The translations under genes were made by a program, and so were the position numbers. A stretch of 64,000 bases of DNA, taken from NCBI GenBank assembly GCA_013350335.1, contig CM023540.1, forward strand, positions 56,582,962 through 56,646,961. The letters run 5' to 3'. This DNA comes from Chimonanthus salicifolius (lineage: Eukaryota; Streptophyta; Magnoliopsida; Laurales; Calycanthaceae). The notes below the pieces were generated by a model. It searched no databases and was not told the DNA's origin. It saw nothing but the letters and a program-made list of their open reading frames with translations. Positions within the stretch are counted from its first letter, which is position 1. The number at the start of each line of letters is the position of its first letter. Shown here one piece after another: positions 25,083-36,240 of the stretch.

Positions 25083-26018
25083 GGTTCGGCCAAGAGGTAT
25101 AGGTTTGAGAGAGGGAGAAAGAGAGAAGATTTGAGATAAAACTCTAAGTGTTCTCCTTTGTCAATGAGAGTGGTCGGCCTTGTGTGAGAGGGAGAGAGTG
25201 AGATGAAAATACTCTAAATGTTCTTGAGGGGTGGTTCGGCCAAGAGAGAGATGGAGAGAGTGAATTGAAACCAAAGTCTTTTCTTGATCAATGAGGGTCG
25301 GCCAAAGGTGGTGTCCTTTGGTGATGCCCTTTTGTAACTCCCATGCCCCTTCACCTCCCTCCTTAATGTTCCATTTGGAGGTTTCATCCCATGAGATGAA
25401 ACACTCCCACTATTTGACCCTTGGGTTTCCATCTTGAGATGGAAACCCTCCATCTCATCCAACGAGTATGCCTTGTGTAACCTCCAAAGACCTTTCACCT
25501 CCTCATTAATGATCCATTTGGAGTTTCATCCCATGAGATGAAACTCCCATGTCTCCAACATGTAGCCTTAAATTGGTCTTTGTTAGATGTAACTCTCCAC
25601 CTTCCCACTCCACTCGCTTAAGATCAAGGTCCCATTAAGTTTCCACTCAACTCATCTCATTAACTCAACTCACCTTTTTAATTCAACTCATTTAACTCAC
25701 TTAAAATCAACTCAATTACTTGATTCCATTTCCAACTTAATTCAGCCCCAATTTAATTAAGCTTGAACTCAATTGGTGGTTAACCAAGTCAACCATGACC
25801 CATTGGGTCCCAATTGGGCATTTGACCCAATTGACAATCTTGACCCAATTAAATAAATCTCACCCATTTATTTCAATTGCACCATATCCACAACCCGTTG
25901 GGTCTTAATTGGGCAATTGACCCAACACCTTACCCATCTAAGGTCCATAACCATTAATTCACAAATTAAATGGGCAATTTCCATATATATTTATAACTTG
26001 AAAATTCGAGGTGTTACA
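25083..26018 (-). mobile_element. TGTAAC-family LTR-like unit, copy 2, right part
   Basis: The sequence includes GGTTCGGCCAAGAG words, a GAGAGAGGGAGAAAGAGAG stretch (the leader, minus strand) and GACCCAATTGACAATC-type words. It ends TTCGAGGTGTTACA at 26018, followed by the target duplication GAACC that also precedes 14416. Confidence 0.75.
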
Positions 26019-26023
26019 GAACC

Positions 26024-26336
26024 ACTTTAAATTGGTCTTGTGTGTTTGATTCATGTGTGTTTGTATTTAGTATTTGAGTACCCTTCTTAACACACAAGTG
26101 CACAAGCATCGATAATCAAAGTTTATGTAAATGATCAAAATCTTAGTGTGATCACTTAGAGAATTTATCACACTAAACAGATCTCTTGATAAATGTTCTG
26201 CTACAATCAAGTCAATCAAGAAATTTGTAAACACCATGAAAAATGGGATTGACTTATCCCCCTCCCCCCCCCCCCCCCCCCCCCCCTTCTCCAGGGTGAA
26301 CATGATGTTCTAGCACATTGAAAATGGGAACTTTCA
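26024..26336 (+). mobile_element. Sirevirus-like Copia LTR, part 2 (LTR end)
   Basis: This completes the LTR that starts at 12886. It contains ATCGATAATC words, a run of about 25 C (26260-26286), the family-typical end CTCCAGGGTGAACATGATG and the terminal CTTTCA, and then the primer-binding site. Confidence 0.8.
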
Positions 26337-26338
26337 AT

Positions 26339-26350
26339 TGGTATTAGAGC
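26339..26350 (+). other. Primer-binding site, initiator tRNA-Met type
   Basis: TGGTATTAGAGC, one mismatch from the usual TGGTATCAGAGC, starts two bases after the LTR end at 26336. This is the standard Copia primer site and fixes the LTR boundary and orientation. Confidence 0.85.
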
Positions 26351-27531
26351 AAGGTTTTCTTGAGAAATGATTTAACCATCCGAGTTGATCCAAGCTAGAA
26401 AAATGGCTATAAGAGAAAGCCATGATATTTCCAAGACTCTGATTTTGATAAAAAATGGAATGAAGAACTATAAAATGTTTTCATCATTAAAACATAGTTG
26501 GAAATAGGTGAATAGAAGTGGTTTGTGCCTATGGAAGAGGTATTGGATAAACCTTTAACTTCCGTGACCACTCAGCCCAAAGACCAAAATTACTTGGACT
26601 TGTGATGAATTAGCTATGCACATTAAACAAACATATGTAGCAATCATCAGTGTTGTTTCATGATATGCTGTCAAAATATTTCAAAGACATTAAACAGCAA
26701 AAGAGGCTGAAAGAATAGACTGAAAAATCACATTTTCTAGCCCAATGGATAACATCACCTATCAATAAATTTGTGAGCTAAAAAATATAGGTGATTGGTT
26801 AATTTCATCCATTGAAGAAGTCCAAACTATATCCTCTAAGAGAAGAAGAGGACCGAGGAAGGAACTTGAAGAAAGTAGTAACCTCCAAGTATTCTATAAG
26901 GTCATGTACCGAGATGTTTAGAGACCAACATCATGGTACAAAATCTGGAATGTGGAACTATAGGATCAAATGGGAAGGCACCCATGGCTAAAACCAGATT
27001 TAACAAAAGGCTATCACGAAATTGTGAACTTAGATTCCAAGTCTCACAATGTTATGTTCAAATGTGTGAAGGGATACCACTGTTGGTACCACATTTGAAA
27101 CATATTTTGGAATCATCATGTATCTTGTCTTTAGTCCATGTGTTGTTTGATTGTTGGATTAATTTCATAAAAGATATTGTCTATACATGTTGGTATGCAC
27201 TATTGTATTAGAATATACTTATCTCATTTCGTTTCATATGCCATGAGATTTGTGCATCTTTAGGAAATGAATGCAGTTTGTGCATTACCTCATGTATAGG
27301 GTATGTATGTGATTAAAACTGGTTTAATACACATACACAGTGTTGTTTCATTTCAAAGTTTTAAAACTTGCGAATCCTATGTGGAATGAAACATGCTCTA
27401 TGTCGATTAAATGGATATTTTATTTTGGTGTGACCTACCAAAAGTAATGATTGAATAATCCATTTAAGTACCAGCTCTTTTCAAGGAATTGAAGCTCCTT
27501 TAAAAAAATGGTAAAATATTTTCTCATGTTT
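26351..27531 (+). pseudogene. Sirevirus-like Copia gag region, decayed (part before insertion)
   Basis: After the PBS an ATG at 26403 opens a gag-like reading (MAIRESHDISKTLILIKNGM) that soon breaks. Later pieces include a DELAMHIKQTYVA-like stretch, but stops are frequent. The segment from about 26990 repeats 9929-10570. It is interrupted at 27531 and resumes for only 37 bases at 31445-31481 before joining Athila pol. Copia polymerase genes are absent. Confidence 0.6.
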
Positions 27532-30500
27532 TGTAACGCCCACCCCTTTTCACTATGCTTAATGGACCGAAAATCAGAGTCTATTTTTTTTTAAAAAAAA
27601 AATAAAGAGTGACAAAGGACGCGGGACGTCACGATGAGAGTTAAGTCCGAGCTTCTAAAACCCGGCCCTTAACTGGCCAACCCTACGTGTACGTGGAACT
27701 AAGTCCACGAGAACGGTTCACACGTAGAAAGTAAGCTCGAGGGATTATAACTTAATGCGGAATTATAATAGAGTCTATCCTACCAATTTTTAGATAGCAA
27801 GGAAGATTACACTACTTAAATTACTAAAATACCTCAAATCATAATATCCAAAAGTAAAGTCCAAACCATAGCAGAAATATAAATTATTACAGTCCGACGA
27901 GCTAAGTTACTCAAATTACATTTCCAAAATAAATTTAAGTAAACTATCTAGCCCGCTTCCCCAAGCTCCTACGCTTGGCTCCCGTCCCGTCCTTCAATTC
28001 CGACATCTCCTGTATCATCAGGTAGGGTAGAAGTAGGGCATTAGACAACGCTCAGTAGGACTCCGAGTAGAGCCAACACATGGATTAGTGATAACAAGCA
28101 CATAGGTAATAATGTAATAAAAACCATAAAATGAATGTCATGCCATGAGTGTCTTATGTCATGAGTCTCACCCATCATCCATACCATCATTGTGCCATGT
28201 CCCTCTTGATGGAAAAGTCTCATCAAGATATGATCAACACTAGGCATCCCCCTTGATGGCAAAGCCTCATCAAGGAATCCCCATGCTTGCTTCTCGGTCG
28301 CCCCGATGGAGCATGGACTCCGGTTGTACCTTATAGTACCCCTCTTGATGGATGAATCACATCAAGATATCCCCATGCTTGCTTCTCGGTGGCCCCGACG
28401 GATCATGGACTCCGGTTTCATTATTTTCCCGCCCATGCCATGCATGAGATGTAAATGCAATATGCTATGTAATATATATAATTCATAACCTTAAAACCCA
28501 TCTTAAAACAATCACATGATTACCAAAATAGATCAAGGAAAACAATCGTACAACACATAATCCATGGCTTACAGTAAGGTAGGAATCCTACAGAATACCG
28601 ACTAGCGTCCCTTTAAGTTTCCGTTCACGAATCCGGTCACCCAAATGCGCACCGCTTGCGATGCCCGATACCTTATTACATATTAATAATCAGCCCTTAT
28701 TTTATCCATGATTAAGTCCTAAACATATGCCTTAGTGGGGTTCGGCCATACACCATGGCCGAACCTCACTATATAGTTTTGTGGGTCCCATTTAATCCAT
28801 CTAATATTTTAATCACATGAGTCTAAAAACCAGCCACCCCAGGCTTCATTTAACCATATATAAGATCATCTTTAAACACACTTAAGTCCATGGTCATCCT
28901 CCATGGGGTTCGGCCATACACATGGCCGAACCCATGGTTCTTCATTTTGGCCATTATTTACGATTTTGCCACTACTCCTTTCCATGACTAATCACTCATT
29001 TATCCATGCATAATTAAGTCCATAATTGATCCACAAACTTAGATCCATTAATGATCTATAAATCATGTTACAAGCTTATTAAAAATCAGCCCTTAACTTA
29101 GCCTAATTTCCATTCATCTAAACACATGCATAATTCCAAATTTAGTCCATAAAATGACCTACAAGTGGGTCATGGGTTCGGCCATACACCATGGCCGAAC
29201 CCATGATGTCTTTTTCTTATTTTTCCATGGACCCATTTACACCATTTAGCTCCACCATAAGTTCCACCATGAGTTCCACCATGAGGGAATTTAAATCATC
29301 ATTCCTTAATCATCATTAGATACATTTTGGTCCATTAACTTAACCGTAATTCCCATTTATTTTCCATGGTTCCAAAACACCTAATCCATCAAAGTCTCCC
29401 CATGAACCCATGGTATATGGTTTTATTTTTAAAACATTATTTACACCCCTTTAAAACATTATTTATAATACTTAAAAACAATGAACCTTCTCCATCATTT
29501 TTCCATCTTTTCATATCCATTAAAATTATTAATACATCACCATAGGGTTCGGCCATACACCATGGCCGAACCCATGGTTCATGGGTCACCTTCATCTATG
29601 CCCTTTGAGGCCATAAAAACCATTTACATCTTCCATGAATTTCCTCATTTAAAATCCCTTTAAAAATCACTACATTTAATCATTAAAACCTTAAAAATCA
29701 TAAATCATCCTTCCATGATTTTAATCCTAAAAACCCAATTAAAATTCCTTAATTACCTACCATGGAGTTCGGCCATACTACATCCTATGGTCCACGATTC
29801 CTTCAAAAAATCCATTTTTCCATGCTTAAGAAAACCTTAATTACCTAGTGTCCTTATCATTCCTTTATTTTTCTTTTCTTAACCTATCTTATCCATTTTG
29901 TCCATTTCTCATCCCTTCTTTGGATGGATCTTAGATCCATGGCCCATAACATTTTTGGCCACCATTTAATTTAAGAAATGGACTCCATTTTTAAACCTTA
30001 CAAAAATGTAACTTCTTGTTTAGAGATACTTACAAATCTGACAGCTCCTCTGACTTCTTTTTCTCCATTTGGATCCTTAGCCTTTTCTCCTTCTTTTTTT
30101 TCTTGATCTTTGGTCAAGATGTGCTTGATCAAAATGAGATCATCAAGGTTTGGGTCGGCTAATGATGGAGTGGGTTTGAGAGAGGGAAGGGAGGAGAGGA
30201 TGGGAAAAACTATCCCAAGGTTTGATCTTGAGGTGGGGGGTCGGCCAAGCCTTGTTCTTTCATTCTTTTCTTCTAAGTTTCTTCTTCTTTTCTCCTTGGG
30301 TGTGGGTCGGCAATGAGAGGAAGCAAGAGAGGGAGAGAGTGAGATGGAAAAGAGATGAAGGAATGAGATCAAAACTCATCTCATTTGGTTGCTTGAGTTA
30401 GGCTCCATCATCATTCCCTTCCACCAACCAAGCATGGGCTCACATGCCTTAGTGGTGGTGGTTGGAATAAAACCACCACTAAGCCAACAGTTTTGGGCCT

Positions 30501-31439
30501 CTTGAGATGGAGTGGTTTGGTCTTCCATCTTGACCATTTGACCATCATCATGGAGGGTATGGGTCCTCATGTTTTTGGGTGGTGGTGGTTGAGATGAAAC
30601 CACCACCCTTAGTCCATGGTTTTGTTGTGTTTTCTTTGAGTGGTTTGGGTGGTTTCAATGAGATGAAACCACCCATTGACTTATCTCTTTGACTCCCCAT
30701 TTGACTAACTTAATTAATTAATTAATTGGATCCTTAACTTAGGTTAATTAATTCTCAATTAGCCCCTTTAATCTCCTTGATTCTTCTCCATTAATCCACA
30801 ACCAAGGTGGCCGGCCCCACTAACTCCTAGCCTACCCGCCACCTCACTTGGTGAGGTGGAGGTGGGCCCCATTCGGCCATGTCACTTAGGCTTAATCAAA
30901 ATTAACTTAGGTGATTCTCATTAATTAAATCACATTAATTCACCTTGATCCTCTTTAATTCCCTTTGACTTATCCATGGTTGACCAAGTCAACCATGATG
31001 GTAGGCCCCACCTATGCCTTGGTCCACACGCCACCTCACTTGATGAGGTGGAGGTGGGTCCCACTTGGTTATGCCATCTTGATCATTTCATCACTAACTT
31101 AGGTGATTTAAACCAATTCAATCCATTCCCACTTATTGGATCACCATTGGGCCCATGGCCCAATTAAATTTATTTCCTACCTATTTACCTTAGAGCTTAA
31201 ATCATCTTGACCCATTGGGTCCCAAATGGGTATTGGGTCCAATTTGACCATCCTTGGCCCAATTAACCATCATTGACCATTTAAATGAATTTAATCCAAT
31301 CCATGGTCCATTAGACCATACTTGGGCCTTTGTCCAAATTTTGATCCCTTAACATTTATTCCATCAAAATTCTCAATTTCCATCATTAAAATAAATAATA
31401 ACCACATATATATTGATTTAAAAATTCCGGGCTATTACA
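27532..31439 (-). mobile_element. TGTAAC-family LTR-like unit, copy 5 (complete)
   Basis: It runs TGTAACGCCCACCCC...CCGGGCTATTACA, 3.9 kb, inserted in Copia sequence with target duplication TGTTT/TGTTC (27527-27531 and 31440-31444). The empty site is preserved near 10468. It carries a hairpin cluster at about 28190-28440 and near-palindromes at 28738, 28906, 29174 and 29545. The AG-rich stretch at 30020-30360 is the minus-strand CT-rich leader. The frames here mirror those of copy 4 on the other strand and are not genes. Confidence 0.85.
28190..28440. repeat. Hairpin repeat cluster, copy 5
   Basis: CCTCTTGATGG...CATCAAG hairpins alternate with CCCCATGCTTGCTTCTCGGT and GCATGGACTCCGGTT. It is the reverse complement of the copy 4 cluster. 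Confidence 0.7.
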
Positions 31440-31444
31440 TGTTC

Positions 31445-31481
31445 TGGGTAATAACATGATAATATGCATAAAAGTTGTGTG
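31445..31481 (+). mobile_element. Copia internal region, last remnant
   Basis: TGGGTAATAACATGATAATA and the following GCATAAAAG...TGTGTGTG match about 10477-10513. Homology then ends, and minus-strand Athila reverse transcriptase begins at once. Confidence 0.75.
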
Positions 31482-32016
31482 TGTTACCTTTGGCTTTATC
31501 CACTTCAATTCTTTTTTCTGAGATGATGTGCCCAAGTACTATGCCTGATTTCACCATAAAGTGACATTTTTCCCAATTGAGTATCAAGTTCTTTTCTTTG
31601 CACCTGACTCACACAAGGGTCAGATGATGCAAGGACTGGTCAAAAGTTGATCCAAAGACTGAGAAATCGTCCACGAAAAAATAGAACGCATGACCGGCTA
31701 AATGTTTAAGCATTTGATCAATGAATGGAAGAGGGAAGTGATCTTTTCGAGTGGTAGTGTTCAATTTCTAGTAATCAATACAAACTCTCCAACCCGTTTG
31801 AACGCGTGTTGGAACTAATTCATTTTCCTCATTTTTTTATTACCGAGATACTAGACTTTTTAGGACAACTTGAATTGGACATACCCATGCACTATCAGAA
31901 ATTGGGTAAATGATTCCAACTTTGAGAAGTTTTAAAATTTCAGCTCTCACTACTTCCTGCATTGTTGGATTTAACCGTCTTTATGGTTCTCTAGATGTTT
32001 TGGAATTTTCTTCCAG
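31482..32016 (-). pseudogene. Athila reverse transcriptase with internal deletion
   Basis: On the minus strand it reads LKLLKVGIIYPISDSAWV, TGWRVCIDY then a stop, and IDQMLKHLAGHAFYF, which runs directly into FVDDFSVFGSTF. In the sister copy (3677-3982) about 65 codons lie between these two points, including GTFAHCHMAFGLCNAPASFQ. This copy has lost that block although the catalytic VDD remains. It continues to NWEKCHFMVKSGIVLGHIIS and stops at the junction. Confidence 0.8.
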
Positions 32017-32424
32017 CTAAATTTTGTGCATGACCATTGAAGGGCTAATTCCTTTGAGATTGGCAATGGACCATCCTATATCTTCACGATGATCTCTTAA
32101 AACAGTCAAAAGTTTAGACTCCTGCTCAGAAGTTAAGTCTGAAGCTATGATAATTGGCAATGTGTTTGAAGGTCCAAGATATGAATATTTGAGAGTTTTA
32201 GGAAGAGCTTTGAGTTCTAATTTTGGTGGCTTCACGATAGATGGGACTGACACTGATGGATTGACAAAAAAAGGTTCAGATTTGGTGATAACATTCACTT
32301 CATTGAAATTGAAATCCTTTTCTAAGATAGACAGTGATTTTTCGAATTGATCATTGCAAATGGAGTGAAAGAAAAATTCATCAATTGAACTCTGAATTAA
32401 GTTAACCTCGCATGGATCATCCAT
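32017..32424 (-). pseudogene. Athila pol linker segment
   Basis: A 135-residue open frame contains PPKLELKALPKTLKYSYLG, IIASDLTSEQESKLLTVL and GWSIANLKGISPSMVMHKI. This is the conserved stretch between protease and reverse transcriptase in Athila-like elements. It is better preserved than the plus-strand copy at 2908-3279. Confidence 0.75.
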
Positions 32425-32577
32425 GCAGAGAGGTTGTTAACAAAGGCCAAAAACATTGAGTTGAGTTGTTAAATCTCCAAATGATAATCGAAGCATACCA
32501 TTTTGGCAATTGATCACTGCTTTTGCTGTGACCAGAAATGGTCGTCCAAGAATGACTGGGATATGTCCATTATCGTC

Positions 32578-32889
32578 TTAAATTGATTGTGTATCCAATA
32601 CCACAAAATCTACAAGGAAGTAGAAATTGTCAACCTTAACTAGAACTTCTTCTATCACACCTTTGGGAATTTTTACTGAGCGATCAGCTAACTTTAGTGC
32701 GATAGAAGTGGATTTCAATTCTCTCAAACCTAACTGCTTATAGAGAGAATATGGCAGTAGACTGACACTAGCTCCAAGATCTAATAAGGCCTTATCAATT
32801 GTGTATATACCAATTGTACAAGCAATGATTGAACATCCAGGATCCTTACGTTTGATTGGAAATGTTTGTTGGAGTAGTGCACTTCGCAT
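32578..32889 (-). pseudogene. Athila retropepsin-like protease
   Basis: The aspartic protease has the catalytic motif ALLDLGASVSLLPYSLYKQL and the downstream LADRSVKIPKGVIEEVLVKV. It is open over 103 residues, then a stop at VVLDTQSI. Compare 2443-2775. Confidence 0.8.
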
Positions 32890-33099
32890 TTTCTGCTAGA
32901 AAAGCCTTTGTGGGAACATTGGTTCTCCATTTCACCGTACATAGGTCTTTGAGAAATTTGACATACGAAGGTACCTAATTGATGGCATCCAATAGATATT
33001 GATGCTGACATGTTTAAAAACCTCTAGTATGTCACCATAAGGCATCTTTTGTTTTGTTGATAACCTATGAGGATATGGAGCCCTAAGTGAAAATATTTT

Positions 33100-33358
33100 C
33101 TCAGCATATAAATTCGATGGATTTTGGACAAGGGATGAACTCAGTGAGTTATCCGACTGCTTTGATTAATCATTAATTTGTTCTTTAGGCATTTCCACTT
33201 TGTTATTTACCTGTTTCCCTAATCTCAAGGTAGTAATTGATTTAACATCGTCTGGTTTGGATGATGAAACTTCATATTGTCCCTTAGGATTTGGAATAGG
33301 TTGACTGGGACATTTGTCTTGTTCCCTATCACCAATTGCAGTGGCTAATTGTCCAAGT
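33100..33358 (-). pseudogene. Athila gag, C-terminal part after insertion
   Basis: QLGQLATAIGDREQDKCPSQ and KGQYEVSSS match the plus-strand gag at 1990-2090. Upstream gag sequence continues at 37025. The break is the insertion point of 33359-37024. Confidence 0.75.
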
Positions 33359-34029
33359 TGTAACATCTCGGGTTTTCAAATGCATAATTATATTGGGTAT
33401 CATCTATTTTAATTATTAAATTTAAGATTTATAGACGGAATGAAGGTTAGATGGGTAAAGATTGGGGCAATTACCCAATTAGGATCCAACGGATCATGGA
33501 TAGAGTTTGATTCTAAGTAATTGGGTAAATATAGTTAAGTGGGTCAAATACCCAATTGGGACCCAATGGGTCAAGATGAATTGATGTTTAAGGTAAATGG
33601 GAAGGAATTGATTTAATTGGGTCAAATACCCAATTGGAACCCAATGGGTCAAGATGAATTGATGTTTAAGATAAATGGGTAAGGAATTGATTTAATCGGG
33701 TCATGTACCCAATTAAGACCTAAAACATGGGATCCACCTCATCAAGTGAGGTGGCATGTGTATGAGGTGGCATGTGAGTGACATGGCCAAATGGGACCCA
33801 AATCCACCTCATCGAGTGAGGTGGCAAATGATTTAATGCACATGCATGGTCGGCTAACCATGGTCGACTTGGTCAACCATGGGTGAGTTCAAAAGGTTAA
33901 GTGAAGTGAGTTGAGTTAAGGAATTATTTAATTAAGGAATAAATTCAAGTCTTGAGTTAAGAGTTGCATGGGTGAGTTCAAATGGGGTGAGTTGAATTAT
34001 ATTGAGTTGGAAATGATTTCAAGAAAATT

Positions 34030-34270
34030 AAGTGAGTCAAAGTGTAAGCCATGTGTCTCCTTGGTTGGGACACATGGGAAAGACCAAGGGACAAGTGTAA
34101 GCAATGGGAAAGACAAAGCCCCAAGTGTAAGCCATGCATATTCTTGGTTGACAAGGGACAAGTGTAAGCCATGTGAAAGACAAGCACCAAGTGTAAGCCA
34201 TGTGAAAGACAAAGCCCCAAGTGTAGGCCATGCACCTTCTTATTTGACCAAGGGACACATGGGAAAGATC
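34030..34270. repeat. Degenerate tandem repeat, AAGTGTAAGCCATG core
   Basis: At least six units of about 30-50 bp each contain AAGTGTAAGCCATG followed by GAAAGAC and AAGCCCC or CAAGGGAC. It gives rise to long but meaningless frames on both strands. The array is not seen in the sister copies. Confidence 0.8.
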
Positions 34271-35889
34271 ACACCTTAATAAGGATGGTAGAAAGGGTGT
34301 TGGGTAGATTCAAAGAGCTCACACCACCCTTGGCCGATCCTCTCTTGGGGAGAAAAAAGATAGAGTTTCATCTCATCATCTCCCTCCCTCTTGAGCAAAA
34401 GAAATCTCATCTCCACTCCCATCTCTCTCTCTCCCTCTCTCAAACTACACTTAGCCGATTCTTGTCTCTCTCTCTCTCTCTCCCTCTCTCTCCCACATTT
34501 GGTCTTAACACTTAGAGGACCAGCAAAGCATCAAAGAAAGAGAGGAATTAACAAAGAAAGGAAGGAGTTTGGGGGTTGATTTCAAAGAGACCTCTTTGGC
34601 CGAACCCTCAATTAGGAGTTTTTCATCTCAATCTCTCTCCATCTCTCATCATCCTTGGCCGAATTCTCAAGGTGGAACAAGAGGTTGAATTGCCTCTTTT
34701 CAATCTATCTCCCTCCCATTTCGGGTCTAGACTTGAAGGAAGAACAAGGACAAAGGAAGGAGAAGGCGGAAGAGTAAAGATCAGAACTAAAGAAACGAAA
34801 GAGACACGGAAAGAAGGTAAGGTTTATGTTTCATGGTTTTAAAATTAAGAAAAATTAAAGGAACCATGGTTTCGGCTATGGCATGGCCGAAACCATGGGG
34901 TCCATATTTGATTGAGATATTTGGATGGTCAAAAGGTTAAGAAACCATGGGGTCCCATATTTGATGGATAGGATTGGCTAAACCGTTGCAAGCCATGAAG
35001 GTGGATATCCATCTGAAAATGGGATATGTTTTGGAATAAATGATCAAAGAGTCGGTATCCATTCAAAGAATGGGTAGGTGTTGAGGACCAACAACCAAGG
35101 GATGGAATGAAGAAATATGGATGATGTTTAAAATGTTTTTAAAGAATAAGGAAACAAATTTTAAGAGGAATGATTAAGTCTAACATCAAACAAATGAGGA
35201 CTGATTTCGGGTTTTTACCTTTCGCAGGATGGGTGGCGGACGGGAACCCCATGAATGATTTTATGAGTCTATGAATGATTTTATGAGTCCATGAATATTT
35301 AAAAGTTAATTGATTAACTATAGATTATCAAGTTATGAAATAAAAAGAAAGGAATGATGGTGGACCCGCGGTATTTAAAATAAAACAAGGATTAAATAAA
35401 AGGGGTCAAAAATCAAGGAGTGAGGTTCAGTCATGTTGTATGGCCGAACCCCATTGATGGGTCTTGGTGAACATAAACACATCTTAGCCACGCCGTATGG
35501 CTGAACCCCGTTGAGGGTCTTAACCGGTTTAAGGATTATGATGCGTAAATGCGACTGAAATGAAAGGTTGATTTTAAATTGATATATGTGTATGATTTAA
35601 ATTGATAAAGTAAAGAGACGTGATTCGCTTTCACGTGATAGTTAGCTACTGTTCGTGCGAAACAAGATAAGGACAGTAGATCGGACTTGGATAGGATTCC
35701 TACCTTATTGAAACACTTGGATTATGTACATGCAATGGTTTTTCTTTCCATGATTGATGATCTATTTTTAGTATCAAAATGCTTATGTTTTAAGAATGGA
35801 TCTCAAGGCAATTATGAAATATATATGTGTATGAATTGTTTTCAATGGCATATGGTAATTTGAAAGAAATGGCATCTTTGCACTCACAT

Positions 35890-36240
35890 CTCATGCATGG
35901 CATGGGAGGGAACATATGAGAGGAGTCCACACTCCATTCAGGGTTTCCGATAAACAACCGTGGGGAGGAATCCACACTGATTCCAATGGACATACGGGAA
36001 GAGATGCATGATATTGAATTGTAAGAGGAGTCCACGCTCCATTCGGTGGGACAGATAAGGCATTTGTGGGGAGAGATATTTTATGTTTAAAATGTAAGAG
36101 GAGTCCACGCTCCATTCGATGGGACCAATAAGGCATTCATGGGGAGAGATATACTATGTTTGCAATGTAAAAGGAGTCCATGCTCCATTCGGTGAGACCG
36201 ATAAGACATTTGTGAAGATGCATGACAGATATACTTAATG
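35890..36240. repeat. GAGTCCACGCTCCATTCGG repeat cluster, copy 6
   Basis: About five units of GAGGAGTCCACGCTCCATTC, a GGTGGGACCGATAAGGCATT core and GTGGGGAGAGAT spaced 70-90 bp apart. They correspond to the hairpin clusters of the other copies and most resemble 9105-9240. Confidence 0.75.

Noticed and set aside
29998..30372. 124-codon minus-strand frame in copy 5
   Set aside because: The same leader sequence in copy 4 (18640-18960) has a different open frame and stops, so coding constraint is not supported.
33978..34279. Overlapping open frames of 70-100 codons on both strands
   Set aside because: They come from the AAGTGTAAGCCATG tandem array; all frames stay open because of the repeat period, and none resembles a protein family.
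5960..35452. GGTTCGGCC repeats as pol III B-boxes or SINE remnants
   Set aside because: The B-box consensus is GGTTCGANNCC. Here the core is GGTTCGGCCAT with a symmetric arm, there is no A-box at the right distance and no A-tail.
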